Positions 36,279 through 47,571 are shown, numbered from the stretch's first letter. The stretch: 64,000 bases of DNA from Branchipolynoe longqiensis (GCA_030323885.1 CM059187.1:139038415-139102414), one strand, 5' to 3'. The notes: generated by a model from the letters alone, not told the origin. Numbers and translations: made by a program.

Positions 36279-36376
36279 TAGGTACCCTCCTGTACGCATG
36301 TGGCGCCACTATCGCCAAACCTTTTTTTCGTCCAACTTTTTGCGACCACATGTGGGTAGGTAACCTCCTATCGTGG
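36279..36376. repeat. Short inverted-repeat element
   Basis: TAGGTACCCTCC and ACCACATGTGGGTAGGTAACC form imperfect inverted ends around a 60-bp core; resembles the ends of the foldback element at 36,870. Confidence 0.4.
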
Positions 36377-36408
36377 AATTCACACATAAAGCGCCAAGAA
36401 AGGCCCTA

Positions 36409-36726
36409 TTAACTCTGTGGCGGAGTGGTTAGAGTGTCTGACTTTTTTCTAGGTCACACTCCTAATCTGAGGGTCGGCGGTTCGATTCCCCGTGTCCCCA
36501 GCTCTGCCAATTTGGATTTCCACCGCTGTGTATAACTTACAGCGTCAACAAAGGCCGGTTGCTCTCATACCATGTCTATGTGGTGTGGGAGGTTAAAAAT
36601 CCCTTGGGTTGGTAAAAGTGTAGGCTCCGGCTTTCTATCGACCAGCAGTGGAATGAGGAAGACCAGTTGTCAATGACTGAAATTTCCCCTGCTTAAACAA
36701 CTAATGGACCAAAAAAAAAAAAAAGA
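36409..36726 (+). mobile_element. Second SINE family (SINE-2), complete
   Basis: tRNA-like head (GTGGCGGAGTGGTTAGAGTG, B box GGTTCGATTCCCC), body with GCTGTGTATAACTTACAGCG and GTGTGGGAGGTTAAAAATCC, and a poly(A) tail. Body matches 53,708-53,912. Confidence 0.8.
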
Positions 36727-36869
36727 ACACAAATCTTTAGCATTTTTCCTTGTTAAAAATGAATACAAAATAAATACATCGCCCACGAATGTATGGCAAG
36801 GCCCGGAATTGTATGTTTATAGCGATTTAGCATAGTTTTTAGTCATTTCCATCAACTTGTTCAATGGTA

Positions 36870-37366
36870 AGTACCCTCCATCAATTTTCAAAGGGGTCCA
36901 AGCATTACAATTCACTAGCTCCATGATTCAAAAGCAATATGCTTTTTTGAATTTTTTTAATATTCCAAAATTTGAGTGACATGCATTTGGAAGTTTTCTG
37001 ACTTTCAGATCTTTTGTCTTTAAATGTTCAAATTGGTTCAAACATTCAAATTAAAATTTTGGTGGAAACTCAAAAGAATCAAGAGCAATATGCTTTTTGA
37101 ATTTTTTTAATATTCCAAAATTTGAGTGAGATATATATGCATTTGAAAGTATCACTCTATGGAGGTTAAGCTCCTTAATAAGGCACTTCTCCAATGCATT
37201 AGACAATATACAAGATCTGAAAGTAACAAACTTTCAAATGCACATATCTCACTCAAATGTTGGAATATTAAAAAGAAATTAAAAGCATATTGCTTTTGAA
37301 TCATTGGAGCTTCCAGTGAAATATTTTGAATATTTGGACCCCTTTGAAAATTTAAGGAGGGTACCT
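36870..37366. mobile_element. Foldback element with ~200-bp inverted arms
   Basis: Arms begin GGTACCCTCC-like and contain TTTTCAAAGGGGTCCAA, GATTCAAAAGCAATATGC and TTTGAGTGA, repeated inverted in the right half. A partial direct repeat adds to the left arm (36,905-37,140). Confidence 0.85.
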
Positions 37367-37631
37367 AGCATAGTTAGTGTTATTCTGTCCGTCTTTGCTC
37401 TGTTTTCGTTATTTTTTAAGGGCTAGGGAGTGCTTCCTCTTCGTTACAGAATAACAATCTACTTTACCTACTAAAAGTAACATATCTCAATTATTATAAT
37501 CATTATAGCATAATGGAATCGGTGGTTCTACAGTATAAATACTAAGGAGTAGCTTCACTACAGCACACTGGTAGTACCGGTATATGAATTGTTGTGTTGA
37601 CATTCTGCAGTGGCAGTGCATAGTTCCTTAC

Positions 37632-38195
37632 TAATGCCTAGGTCACAAATGCTGCGGGTGCCATACGGTGCTGCGGTCTGTCTTGCGGTTTATGCAAACG
37701 TTACGGGCTGCACTTCATCTATTCACAACTCGTACGGTTTGTGTTGAATTTATACACATATTTAATTATTAATACACACAAAAAGTCATAACTTTCTTAA
37801 TATTGATCACACAAACATGAGTTTTGTACCATATTGATATTTATTTTACAACCTTTTCATGTACAACCTATCAACAAAGTCAAAGGTGACCATATGGTGC
37901 TGTGGAGTCTGGATTTCCAGGATTGCAGTATGTGACATTGCGATTTTGCAGTATGTGACATTGCGATTTTTCGAAGTTAAGAAAAACGAGCAGTATAAAA
38001 CTCCGAACTGACTTTCAGGTATTGCAGAATAGAGACCGAAAAACCAACAGGCAATTATGCCTTCAACATTTCGTACATCTGGTATCAATAATCAAGGTAT
38101 CAAGATAACTTTTTTTTTTAAACAACACTTTGCGGCGAGCAAAAGAACGTATGGTCATCGTACGGCGACCGTAACTCATTTGTGACCGAGGCATA
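37632..38195. mobile_element. TIR element, about 560 bp (ATGCCT-GGTCACAAATG ends)
   Basis: Left ATGCCTAGGTCACAAATG, right CATTTGTGACCGAGGCAT. The interior has GTACGGT/ACGGCGACC motifs and no transposase. Confidence 0.85.
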
Positions 38196-38614
38196 AGTTT
38201 AAGGCTAAGATCTTACACTAAGTAAGTCTAACTTCTAAGAAGTTACTTCATAATTATAATTATCTAGTTAACTGTTTTTTTTCTTCCTTAAAAGAAACAC
38301 CAACATAATTATGATTTACACAAGTAAATTCGGATAACCAACAGTGTCGAAGCAACATTTTCAAAGGAAGAACTATGCTTGTTACAAGTAAGGGTGCTCT
38401 AGTCTAGTCACTACATAATACTAATTAATATAATAATATTGTTACCCCATTTTCTACCTCACATTGAATGGGGAAATGACATATTATCGCCCACGCTAAT
38501 TTCATTACATGCTTATAAGCCAGATTCATAATACATGTCACACATGTGAATTTATTGTCATTCCAACTTTGTGTTAGAATAATACCATTGCAGTTGTTGC
38601 TGCCAGACAATGCA

Positions 38615-38785
38615 TTACCTGAGTTTCCGTCTCTAGAAGCAGAAAATGTTCCTGTGACATCCATATTTATGTTTGCGGAAGTATGATGCTTCCGTGGATG
38701 TGGAATTATGGGATATTCGCAATGGCGGCTGTTTTCAAAATTGTCTTCCGGTGGTTCACTTATTTCTTGATTTACTCCTAAATTA
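38615..38785 (-). other. Candidate exon, unassigned
   Basis: A minus-strand frame (EISEPPEDNFENSRHCEYPI and onward) is flanked by TTACTAATTTAG and CTCAG/GTAATG, which would serve as splice sites. It lies upstream of the RALBP1-like start and could be a 5' exon or chance. Confidence 0.2.
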
Positions 38786-39234
38786 GTAATAAAAGTGAAG
38801 TCATTCAAATAGCAAAGTATGTCTGAAGATTTACTAATTCGGATTAACTGTTATTGTTGGTGCTTTATAGCCAAATTACTTAGATGGTACCCATGTTTAC
38901 TTTCTGTAAGGCAGCTTCCCAAGCAGTACTACTAGTACTACTAACTTCTTCAGCGTGCCCAAGCACATCTCCCGTAGTATCAGTGAATACCTGCGACTAA
39001 ACAGATCAGGTGTGTTGAACCACTTGGTGTACATACTATGGATTTTACATGTGTGGAACTTACGCGGATATAGAACTTTACATGCTGTATATCAGATGAG
39101 TAGGTCTATTCAAAATATCTTTGACTTTGTTCAATAAATTGTTAAACTTGTTGTCGAGACTCAGTATGAGTATGATGCCTATCTATGACTATGTTATGGG
39201 GAGTATCATATCATGCCATAGTAATACTGCATAC

Positions 39235-39285
39235 TCTCAGACTCAGTCTCAGACTCAGTCACAGTCTCAGACTCAGTCACAATTA
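39235..39285. repeat. (CAGACT/CAGTCT)n short array
   Basis: About eight hexamers. Confidence 0.85.
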
Positions 39286-39721
39286 ACAATATGTTTGTGT
39301 CTCATCACATTCAGTCACTGACACTGTGTCTGACTGAGTAGCGACAACTTCAAAAACTACTAACGCTACTCCACTCACCACTGTCTCTACTACTCTAGTC
39401 TAGGACTAGTACTAGTAGGAGGTAACTACTAGTAATAGTAATAACTAATAGTAATACCATGAACTTATAAATGAAGAGTAAAAATGATAAATAATCTATC
39501 GAAATTAAAATGTCTTGAAATGAACATCATCATCATGTTTGAGATGCATTTTACTACTACGACTATACTGGTTGTAGGCCTAGGCTATTGGCCTACTAAT
39601 AGTATAGCCTGTATATGTTCATAATGATAATAGTTGGACATAGTGACAGTCATAGTCATTGAATCATGATAGATATATTCTTAGATAAATGATGGAGTTT
39701 CATCTGGAAATCTTAGACTAT

Positions 39722-40277
39722 AGCCGTGTTCACACGGGGCAGTTAATTCGAATCATATAAATCGACTTGCCTAGTTCGGCTCACATTTGACGTGTGAATG
39801 CGCATCTGAGTCGGTTTAGGGCTGATTCGAATCATATAAGCCGGAATTTATAAACCACCTCTGTAGGTGGTTTATGTGAACCAAATTTTATGATTTGACT
39901 TATATCACCCGTGTGAACGCAAGCGACTTAGTTGAGGCGGATTAAGGAGGTCACACTATATAATATAATTTGATCTATGAACCAGCTAGCTGTGCACAGA
40001 TCTTTTTTTCATCATTTATTTTTAGGGTTTCACTGCCCAGCAGAAGTTTTGACCCTTCCAAACCAATACGATTCAGTCCATACATATCTAGGTCGAACCC
40101 ACACTCTCTCGTGGCGACGTCGACTAACCGAAACTGGCGCTGGTTAGTATCGACTTACTCATGCGCTGATATCGATTTTCAGCCCAAGTACTGCCCGTGT
40201 GAACAGCCGTCTAAATCGATTCATATGATTCGCCTTGTCTAAATCGCTTTAAACTTTTCCCATGTGAACACGGCTTT
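39722..40277. mobile_element. TIR element just upstream of CEP152
   Basis: Ends TAGCCGTGTTCACACGGG and CCCATGTGAACACGGCTTTA are inverted repeats. The interior contains many ATCATAT/GATTCG motifs in mirrored order. It stops about 110 bp before the CEP152 ATG. Confidence 0.83.
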
Positions 40278-40387
40278 AGTTCAAGGTGGCATTTTAACAC
40301 CTTCCAGAATTGTGAATTTTATATCAATTGTTAATGCTACCTGAGGCTGAGCATAGTCCATACCTACTTCAGCGTCATGGTGCCAAT

Positions 40388-40501
40388 ATGAATCCTTCAA
40401 TAAGCATCAATCCTGGGGAAAGCATTAACTTCGATGCCCAGGCTTTTCATAACCAAGAGGAGGCCGAATATGAACGCGAAGAACAGCTTCGACAGAGGGA
40501 G
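40388..40501 (+). CDS. CEP152: CEP152/Asterless homologue, coding exon 1
   Basis: This exon holds the start codon and 38 codons of a centriole-duplication scaffold. In the known family, CEP152 forms a ring around the proximal centriole, and its acidic N terminus binds the cryptic polo box of PLK4. The segment reads as an acidic, Glu/Tyr/Arg-rich stretch (EEAEYEREEQLRQRE) that lines up with the EEDYEREKELQQ segment of the vertebrate N terminus. The exon ends in phase 0 at a GTAAGA donor. The ATG at 40,388 is chosen because family similarity begins there. A plausible 3' splice site ending at 40,370 would make the upstream bases 5' UTR. Summed over eleven exons, about 830 residues are encoded, roughly the first half of the human protein, and all exon phases agree. 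Homology is by recognition, not by a search. Confidence 0.85.
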
Positions 40502-41225
40502 GTAAGATTCTGTATATATTCTCTTAAGTACTTAACACTAAGATTCACACATAATTATCTTACTTGTTATTGTGATAAATGGGTACCGCTTTAGCGTGCA
40601 GTCTACCTGGCCATTTATACTTTAGCGTGCGGTCTACTTGCACTTTTACTACACTTTAGTCTGCATCATTATGATGGAATTCGTTGGTGCTACATAACTG
40701 ATAAAACAATTTACCTATCCCTAACCATGACCTTCAGTTTGAGGATTTTACACCGTGGACTATGAAATGGATATTGCAATAGACCACATGCTAAAGTAAC
40801 CATAATTTAGCCCTAACCTTTACAAAACCAGCTGAGATCTCGGTAGACAGATCATGTCATTTCACAGCGTAAACTATGGATACTGCGCAGGCCGCACGCT
40901 GAAGTAGGACCAATAAATGAATACATTTGTGTTTGTTTTGGAATACATGTATATATATATGTAATTAACCACTAAAAACAAACAAGAAATGCAAATCAAA
41001 CTGCGTTGCGTCTACTTTAGTTCCATCGTCTATCACAGCACGGCGCTAATGCCGACTTGACAGATGCCACAATGCAATATGATGTATAGTGTACTGATCA
41101 AGCAAATTCACGTTAATTTCATTAAGGTTTATATCCACATATATTTACATAATCAAGGGGGAAATGGTATCATTTGTTATATAGAGCCTAGCAATAGTGG
41201 AATGCTTTAGAATTATAGAAATTAA

Positions 41226-41555
41226 AGCTGCATAGTCCGATGAAAACATTAAATTTTCAAAACCAAAACAGTGATCTAAATTTGATTTTACTTATCTAAC
41301 TTAGACACTGGGGCACTTATCAAATATTTTTCATCACATAGAAGGGAATACTGAGGAAATTTAATAGGACCTATTGTGTCTGGGTTTTGACATGCTTACC
41401 AAAATTAATTTAGTATGTTTGCGCTTAAAATATCTCAAAAGTTAGCAACTTAAGTTAAATTAAAAGTTACTTCAAACTAAGGTAAGGTAGATTATAACGA
41501 TCAACCTAACATATTTATCTCAGAAAATAATGGAAACTCAAAACCATATGCAACT
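41226..41555 (+). mobile_element. TTAA-flanked MITE in CEP152 intron 1
   Basis: TTAA at 41,222-41,225 and 41,556-41,559; ends AGCTGCATAGTCCGATG and CATATGCAACT. Confidence 0.88.
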
Positions 41556-41871
41556 TTAACGCCAAGCTAAATAATTCCGAATGTAGATCATGATAACCTG
41601 GAAGCAGGAGCTGGCGGCCCCACTGGTGGAAGTGTTGAAAAGTACCCAAACTTCACTCATTTAAATGGTTGAGCACGCAATCGTAACTAGAGCATGCATT
41701 TCAGATTTGTTTTGTGCTAAACTTGATTCATGTATAATCATTCCTACTGAGATACGTTTTCTTGACCTCATTTTGTCACAGCTTATAGGTACAATTTACT
41801 ACAGGGATATATCTGATTCTAGGTTTTTTTAAATTCAATTGCCGATTTGTTGTAACAATGTATTTTGCATA

Positions 41872-42146
41872 AAGCTAAGATTCTATATACGCAGTATGCG
41901 GCATGACATTCGCATTCGCACCGATTGGTCCATTGAGCGAGCCACTTTGCCGCATTTGCATTCACATTCACATTCACATTCACATTCACATTCACATTCA
42001 CATTCACATTCACATTCACATTCGCATTCGCATTCGCATTCGCATTCACATTCACATCCGGACACATGGAAGCATCGCCGTGTCTTTACGTGCTTCTCCA
42101 TTTTTTGTCGCATTCACATGCCATGTATATGGAATCTTAGCTTTAG
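41872..42146 (+). mobile_element. AGCTAAGATTC-type MITE with (CATTCA)n core, copy 3
   Basis: Ends AAAGCTAAGATTCTATATAC and TATGGAATCTTAGCTTT. The core is a run of about 16 CATTCA/CATTCG hexamers (41,957-42,058). In CEP152 intron 1, about 200 bp before exon 2. Confidence 0.88.
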
Positions 42147-42344
42147 TATGAACTTAAATTTAATGTAACATTGGTTGCTCCGCTGGACTATCACACCTTG
42201 TGGAAGCCAATCAGTTACCTTACTATATCTTTGTGGTTAAATAAAACTCAAACTCAAGTTGTTCACTTACAGTTTGATGGCATTGTGTATTTAGGATGGA
42301 GAAGCATTATTATATATATTCTTTTGTTCATTTATATTTTGCAG

Positions 42345-42478
42345 TTGTGTGACTTGTTAACTACCGAGTTCGATGATGATTTAACGGATGATGACGAAGA
42401 CGGGTCAGTCGAGTCGACTGTGGCCACCTCTAATGATGAATCAGACCACACTGCTAACCCCTATGTTGGACACACCGA
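42345..42478 (+). CDS. CEP152: CEP152 coding exon 2 (acidic PLK4-binding region)
   Basis: Begins after a strong acceptor (TATATTTTGCAG) and ends at a GTGAGT donor, leaving two bases for the next exon. It encodes LCDLLTTEFDDDLTDDDEDG followed by a Ser/Asp-rich tail. This matches the family's LLTDLPHDMLDDDL-type segment, the acidic patch that contacts PLK4. Eleven of the first twenty residues are Asp, Glu, Thr or Ser. The track of negative charge, the position directly after exon 1 and the phase agreement support the call. Confidence 0.85.
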
Positions 42479-43163
42479 GTGAGTGCTTATATTTTGTAGA
42501 TCTACTAGAGGTCACATGTTCGGGATGAGTACAGAAAGTGTGCTTGGAGGTATAGTTTGGAAGTATGTCAATTCAACGCTGAAAGGAGACGCAAAGTCGG
42601 ACATTCAGATTTCAAGTAATATATCAGGTGTACATGCAAATTAAGGAATGACAGGTCATGCAGGGACCGCCCACTACAAGGTTTCTTTTTATAAGCACTA
42701 AGCCGTATGGTGTTATAAACCCTGGTGGCAGAGGTCATACCGGACCACCATGGATCGCACAATCTTGAAAAGGACTTGAATTTGAAGCATCTCGTGAAAA
42801 GCCCTTAAATTTGAAAATGCCTTGAAACGGCCTTGGAAATTGTCCAAATGTCTCGAAAAAACCCTTGAAATTTTAGATTTATCGAAGTCCGATTCGAAAG
42901 CAACTGCAATTTCATTTGTTTTCATTACCAGCTGCATCAACGAAACATCCACCAATGACAGAATAGCTGTATGCACCCTGGACCACGCATTCGGGTTCCG
43001 CGAAAGCTTACCTGGGCTTTTCTGTCATTGCAGACGGCTAGGGCTCGCTTTACTGAGAGATTGTTACTCCAAACAGCAGAAAATAGACGGTTATGCTGAA
43101 GAGCCAGATGTTGAGCACAAATCTATCCACATTTCATCCTCATTTATTTTATTTTTTCATTGA

Positions 43164-44442
43164 AACTTTCCTTTCTTCCTTGCTTTATCTAGAAGACAGT
43201 CGTATTGATTTTGATATTTTGTTTAGCGATTGATAATCTGTTGAAAAATAATAATTTAACTTTATACTATTTCATGCATTCGTAGTTCCTAGCGGTCATG
43301 GTGAAGACATGTAAATAAATTATGTTATTGTAAAATGTGCATAAAAGCAACCACACCAACTTTACTTTACATTACATTCAACCAAAAATGCAACACCAAA
43401 TATCAACCAAAATGTCAAACCATCAAAAGATCTAAGATTATTGTATTCTACATTAGAATTAATAGGTGTGTTTTTTGGGTGTTTTTTAAAAATTGATTGG
43501 TGGTTTCCGTACGCTGTGTCAGAAGCATAGCCCATATTCAGAGTGAGAAGTGTTTGTTTTTTATTCAACCATCGCCTTTACATATAATGTAAAAGCATAC
43601 AATCAATTATGTGTCAATAGACACTTATGAATTTTTAAAAGGTCACAGTCATATAATTAAATCAAATAGATGAAAGAATTAATTGATAAAAGTTGTTTTA
43701 ATGAACTATATGAGGTGGTACAGACCAGCTGTCCTCAAAAAGGCTCAAATGTCTTCTTGTTTTACTTTTGTAAAAAGGTCATGCATGGTGTTTGCAGTGT
43801 AAAATTGTTGGCGCAGTGCCATAAAATCAACACAGTTTAGTAAAACCTGCTTAACTGTCAGTGGGGCTGACATCCAATACATTCAGGGGGAGGGCCCCCC
43901 TTGAGCAGGAAATGTGTGTTAGCCACAAGTCGCCAATACGGCAGCGGCTAAGAACCACTTGGTCCCACCGACCCCCGACATGAGACTGTGGTTTTCCCAC
44001 AGCCCGTTCAATTTCTAAAAAATAACAACAACCAAAAACCAACGAAAAAAATACCCCCCAAAAACCACAAAAACCTACATGAAGAAAAGTCGGGGCCGAA
44101 TCATATACCTTTTTCAGGCGAAACATACTATTTTAATACTTTCGTATGTATTTACCTTTTCTGTATTCCTGTGGATGAATGTAATTTTAGTTGCCTGCTA
44201 AACATGCCCAGACAGCGAAGTGCTCGAACCTCAGCCTGTACATGTGACTTTGTATGGTAGGAATTCCTGAGTACACAAAGGCACTCTGCATTCGCCTCGT
44301 CGCAAATCCCTTCTATACACTCTAATGAGCACCCATGTATAATTAGATTCCTTGGTCTGTAACGAAAACACCCATTTGTCCGAGCATTCATAGGTTTGGG
44401 CTGGTATTTACATATGTAACGACATTATTTCATCCTGGTCGC
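43164..44442. other. CEP152 intron 2, part without recognised elements
   Basis: AT-rich. Overlapping frames at 43,850-44,390 have no family similarity or splice partners in phase with exons 2 and 3. Confidence 0.5.
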
Positions 44443-44836
44443 ACCGGACGCGGTGGCCAAATCGGTAGAGTGAAGGCTTCCCGTGCGGAAGGACAGGGGT
44501 TCGATTCATGCTGGAGTAAAATCAATGAGTTACAAAATTGATACTTGTCACTTTCTAGCCAGGCGCTCTGCATTATTAGGATATGGCAAGTACTGGTTTG
44601 CACAGTATCAGGATAATGTGACTGTGTGGGATATCAGGTCATGGTGCTGGCAGCCTGGTCTCCCAGTGGGGCAGCACTATAAAGTCGCCATGAGTGTGTA
44701 TATGATATTTATACTAGACTTACTTGTCAGTTGACGTAATACTGAGATTCTTACGAATCTACGAATACGAAGGTAGCCGTCCTCTGATATGACCTTAGAT
44801 GTTGCCAAGTCGTAAAACTCCAACAACCAACCAATT
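44443..44836 (+). mobile_element. SINE-B copy, 11-bp duplication, internal replaced segment
   Basis: ATCCTGGTCGC at 44,432-44,442 and 44,837-44,847. About 85 bp between AGTGTGTA and TCCTCTGATATGACC is foreign to the family. Confidence 0.9.
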
Positions 44837-45029
44837 ATCCTGGTCGCCGGTAACATTGACGTCTAACATGGAGACTTTAGTCGATTTTTTAACTCGTTTC
44901 TACCCGATTTTGTGAGTAATTTTTTCAGATTCCTTTGAGATTGCATCAGTTAAGCATATAAAAAAAAAAAGCAGCCACTCCTAATAAATTCTATTGGGTG
45001 TTTCCTTCGTGAAAGCCAGTGCTCTTACG

Positions 45030-45128
45030 ATACTTTTTTCTGTTATATTCTGCTTGATAGTAAGAGTCAAACACATATTAGTAGAAATGATGGCATGCTA
45101 GTAAGTAATCTTTTTCTATTCAATGATC
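45030..45128. repeat. Direct repeat flanking a SINE, left
   Basis: Shares TGATAGTAAGAGTCAAAC and ATGATGGCATGCTAGTAAGT with 45,422-45,532. Confidence 0.85.
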
Positions 45129-45397
45129 GATCGATCGTGGGATTCGAATTCACAGGTTTGAACCCTGGTCGAGTCAAACCAATGACTTAAAAATTGATAC
45201 TTGTCGCTTCCTAGCCAGGCGCTCGGCATTATTAGGATATGGCAAAGACTGGTTGGCTCAGTGTCAGGATGGTGCTGGTGGCCTGGTCACCCAGTGGGGC
45301 AGCACTAGAAAGTCACCATGAGTGTAGTCACAAGTCGGTACCCGTCCTGATGTGACCTTAGATGTTGTCAGGACGTAGAACTCCAACATCCAACCAT
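45129..45397 (+). mobile_element. SINE-A copy, 5'-truncated, internal deletion
   Basis: Starts GATCGTGGGATTCGAATTCA. Body goes from GTGTCAGGAT straight to GGTGCTGG. Ends CCAACATCCAACC. Confidence 0.85.
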
Positions 45398-45421
45398 AAT
45401 GTAAATGGTGGTGAAACCACG

Positions 45422-45532
45422 CTACTTTTTCTGTTATATTCCACTTGATAGTAAGAGTCAAACAATGGTAAGAGTCAAACAAATATTAGTACAAATGATG
45501 GCATGCTAGTAAGTAATCTTATTGTATTCAAC
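45422..45532. repeat. Direct repeat flanking a SINE, right
   Basis: Second copy of 45,030-45,128, with a short extra AATGGTAAGAGTCAAAC repeat. Confidence 0.85.
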
Positions 45533-45562
45533 ATAGATGACCTCTAAACCAAATGTAATTAA

Positions 45563-45908
45563 AGCTGGATAGTCCGATGAAACATCAAATTTTCAAAAAC
45601 AAAAACACACCACTAGATTTGGTTTTACATATCTAACTTAGATACTGGTGCATTCATTAAGCATTTGTTGCCACACACAAGGGCATACTGAATCAATTTA
45701 ATAGAATCTGGTACTCATAAGTCTATGGGGTTAGGGTTTTGGCAAGCATGCCAAAATTAATTTGGCATGTTTTCACTTAAAATATCTCCAGAACTTATCA
45801 TTTTAAAGAAAAGTTATTTCAGACTAAACTAAGGTAGATTATAACGATCAACCTAATATATTGATCTCAAAAATATTATCGAAACTACAAACATCGGACT
45901 ATGCAACT
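45563..45908 (+). mobile_element. TTAA-flanked MITE in CEP152 intron 2
   Basis: TTAA at 45,559-45,562 and 45,909-45,912; ends AGCTGGATAGTCCGATG and CATCGGACTATGCAACT. It ends about 60 bp before exon 3. Confidence 0.9.
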
Positions 45909-45972
45909 TTAATTAGTATTATGACATTCAAGCCCCAGCCCATCTGACCTTGTGTTTGTATTTGTTTGATAG

Positions 45973-46322
45973 TGCACTGGGATGGGGAACTCCCGGCCAG
46001 GTTCCCCCGGGACACATGTATGGTTTGCCGACGTCAACCCCAATCACCACAGCGGCGCCGGCCCTGTGCACCCCGTACCATCCACCCGCCTCCCGCCCCT
46101 TCCCGGGGGTGGACGCACCTTACCCGGCTGGAGGCGGGGAGGTCCAGTACCAGTACCCGACCCACGATCAAGACTGGGACGCGCCCCACCAACCTGGGCA
46201 ATACCTCCAGTATCCCACCCGGGAGGAGGCGGAAGGCGGCCCCGATCAGGGCCCCCTCCCGGCGCAGGCTGTGTACGATACAGGACACCAACAGTTACAG
46301 CAGCATCAACAACTTCAGCTCC

Positions 46323-46359
<37 letters not shown>

Positions 46360-46784
46360 CCCACAGCAATACTTCAACTCACAACCCCCACCTCAGACCG
46401 TCCCGGAGCAGGACGGGCGGACCTACCAGCGGGCGCCGGCCGACCGGTACCAGCCGGCCGGGGTGGCCGACCCGCGGGGCGTCTACTACCCGGTGGGTGC
46501 GGCCGACTACCCGGCCGCTGGCCTCACTCAGCCCCCCCGTCCGCCAGTCGTGGTCGGACGCGAGGATTCAGCACCGCCCGCCCAGGACCTTCCCCAGCTG
46601 TTCCCCGGCGGAGAAGGGCAGCAGGGGACGGTGTCTGAAGGCGATCTCCACGGGTACCGAGTGCAGTACAAGGCCGCCGCAGGTGCCGAGAAGACGGAGC
46701 AGGAAGGTCGGGGCCAAGTAGGCACCAGCGCACCTCAGATCGAGCAGGATGCTAGGGCCCTCCAGCGGGACTTCCTTAACCAAG
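45973..46784 (+). CDS. CEP152: CEP152 coding exon 3 (large Pro/Gly/Gln-rich linker)
   Basis: This 812-base exon enters with one base completing an Asp codon and leaves in phase 1 at a GTGTGT donor. It encodes about 270 residues rich in Pro, Gly, Tyr and Gln, with no obvious folded domain. It corresponds to the poorly conserved linker between the PLK4-binding acidic region and the coiled coils. A run of about a dozen Gln lies near its middle (46,320-46,363), encoded almost entirely by CAA. Its C-terminal residues ALQRDFLNQ resemble the conserved GLQQQFLG segment that precedes the coiled coil in vertebrate CEP152. GC content is far above the flanking introns. Confidence 0.8.
46320..46363 (+). 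repeat. (CAA)n repeat encoding polyglutamine
   Basis: About a dozen CAA codons in CEP152 exon 3. Confidence 0.95.
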
Positions 46785-46787
46785 GTG

Positions 46788-46990
46788 TGTCTTTTCTTCT
46801 TCTTTTTCTTCTTCTTCTCCTCCTTCTCCTTCTCCTCCTTTTCCTTCCCCTTCACCTTCTCCCTTTCCTTCTCCTTCTCCTTCTCCTTCTCCTTCTCCTC
46901 CTTCTCCTTCTCCTTCTCCTTCTCCTTCTCCGCCTCCTCCTCCTTCTCCTTCTTCTTCTTCTTCTTCTTCTTCTTCTTCTTCTTCTTCTA
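46788..46990. repeat. Pyrimidine-only tract in CEP152 intron 3
   Basis: About 200 bases of CTT and CTCCTT units with only a handful of purines, starting right after the exon 3 donor. Confidence 0.95.
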
Positions 46991-47415
46991 CACTCATATA
47001 CCCACAGTGAAGCATTGCAATAAGAGTAATATTACCCGACTACACACCCGACTCTCAGCCCTGGTGTGTTAAAGAGCTAGTATTACTGGATTTTGAGCAA
47101 TTCATTAATTAGTGATGGTGCTTCCCACCACCCCGCCCTTTCAGGGTCGGACAGTACAACATTTTTCCCACTTGCCCAATCGCGCAAGTGACTTAATCTT
47201 TTACTTGCATGAGTGGCAAAACTACTTGCCCAATCCCAAGTTGGCCAATTGAAACTGAAATCTGCTGCTGCAGATCAGAAAAATAATGACTTGCCCGTTT
47301 TGGCAGGTCACCGAGAACTTCACCTGCCTGACTGAGTAAACTAGGTGCTCCGGTCCTTATTGTCCTACCATGCCTTTGAAGAATTAATAACTTGAGTGCG
47401 CTCTGTATCCACCAG

Positions 47416-47571
47416 GTGGCGCTTCAGACGAGCGCCAGATGGGGCAGCTGCAGATCCTGTACTCGGCGCGTGGACAGAAGATCGAAGACCTGACTCGGGA
47501 GCTGCAGAGTCTTCGGGAAGACTCGGACCGAGAGATCCGCATACTGAAGCACAAAGTCGCACTCACACAGG
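47416..47571 (+). CDS. CEP152: CEP152 coding exon 4 (start of coiled coil)
   Basis: Encodes the first conserved coiled-coil block: GQLQILYSARGQKIEDLTR, close to the human QLQVLYKARGRQIEELNN. It then continues with REIRILKHKVALTQ, matching RQIRYLNHQLVIIK. The acceptor is CCACCAG and the donor is GTAGGT; one G is carried over, completing an Asp codon at the start of exon 5. This is the most diagnostic exon for assigning the gene to CEP152 rather than another centrosomal coiled-coil protein. Confidence 0.92.

Noticed and set aside
36415..36500. Functional tRNA gene with an intron
   Set aside because: It is the head of a SINE with body and poly(A) tail, repeated at 53,708.
42765..42905. Further CAGGGTCC-type copy in CEP152 intron 2
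   Set aside because: CTTGAAA-rich similarity is weak and neither terminus is present.
45950..47023. 357-codon frame extending exon 3 into poly-Leu
   Set aside because: The last 80 codons are translation of the intronic pyrimidine tract past a good splice donor; only 45,973-46,784 is kept.
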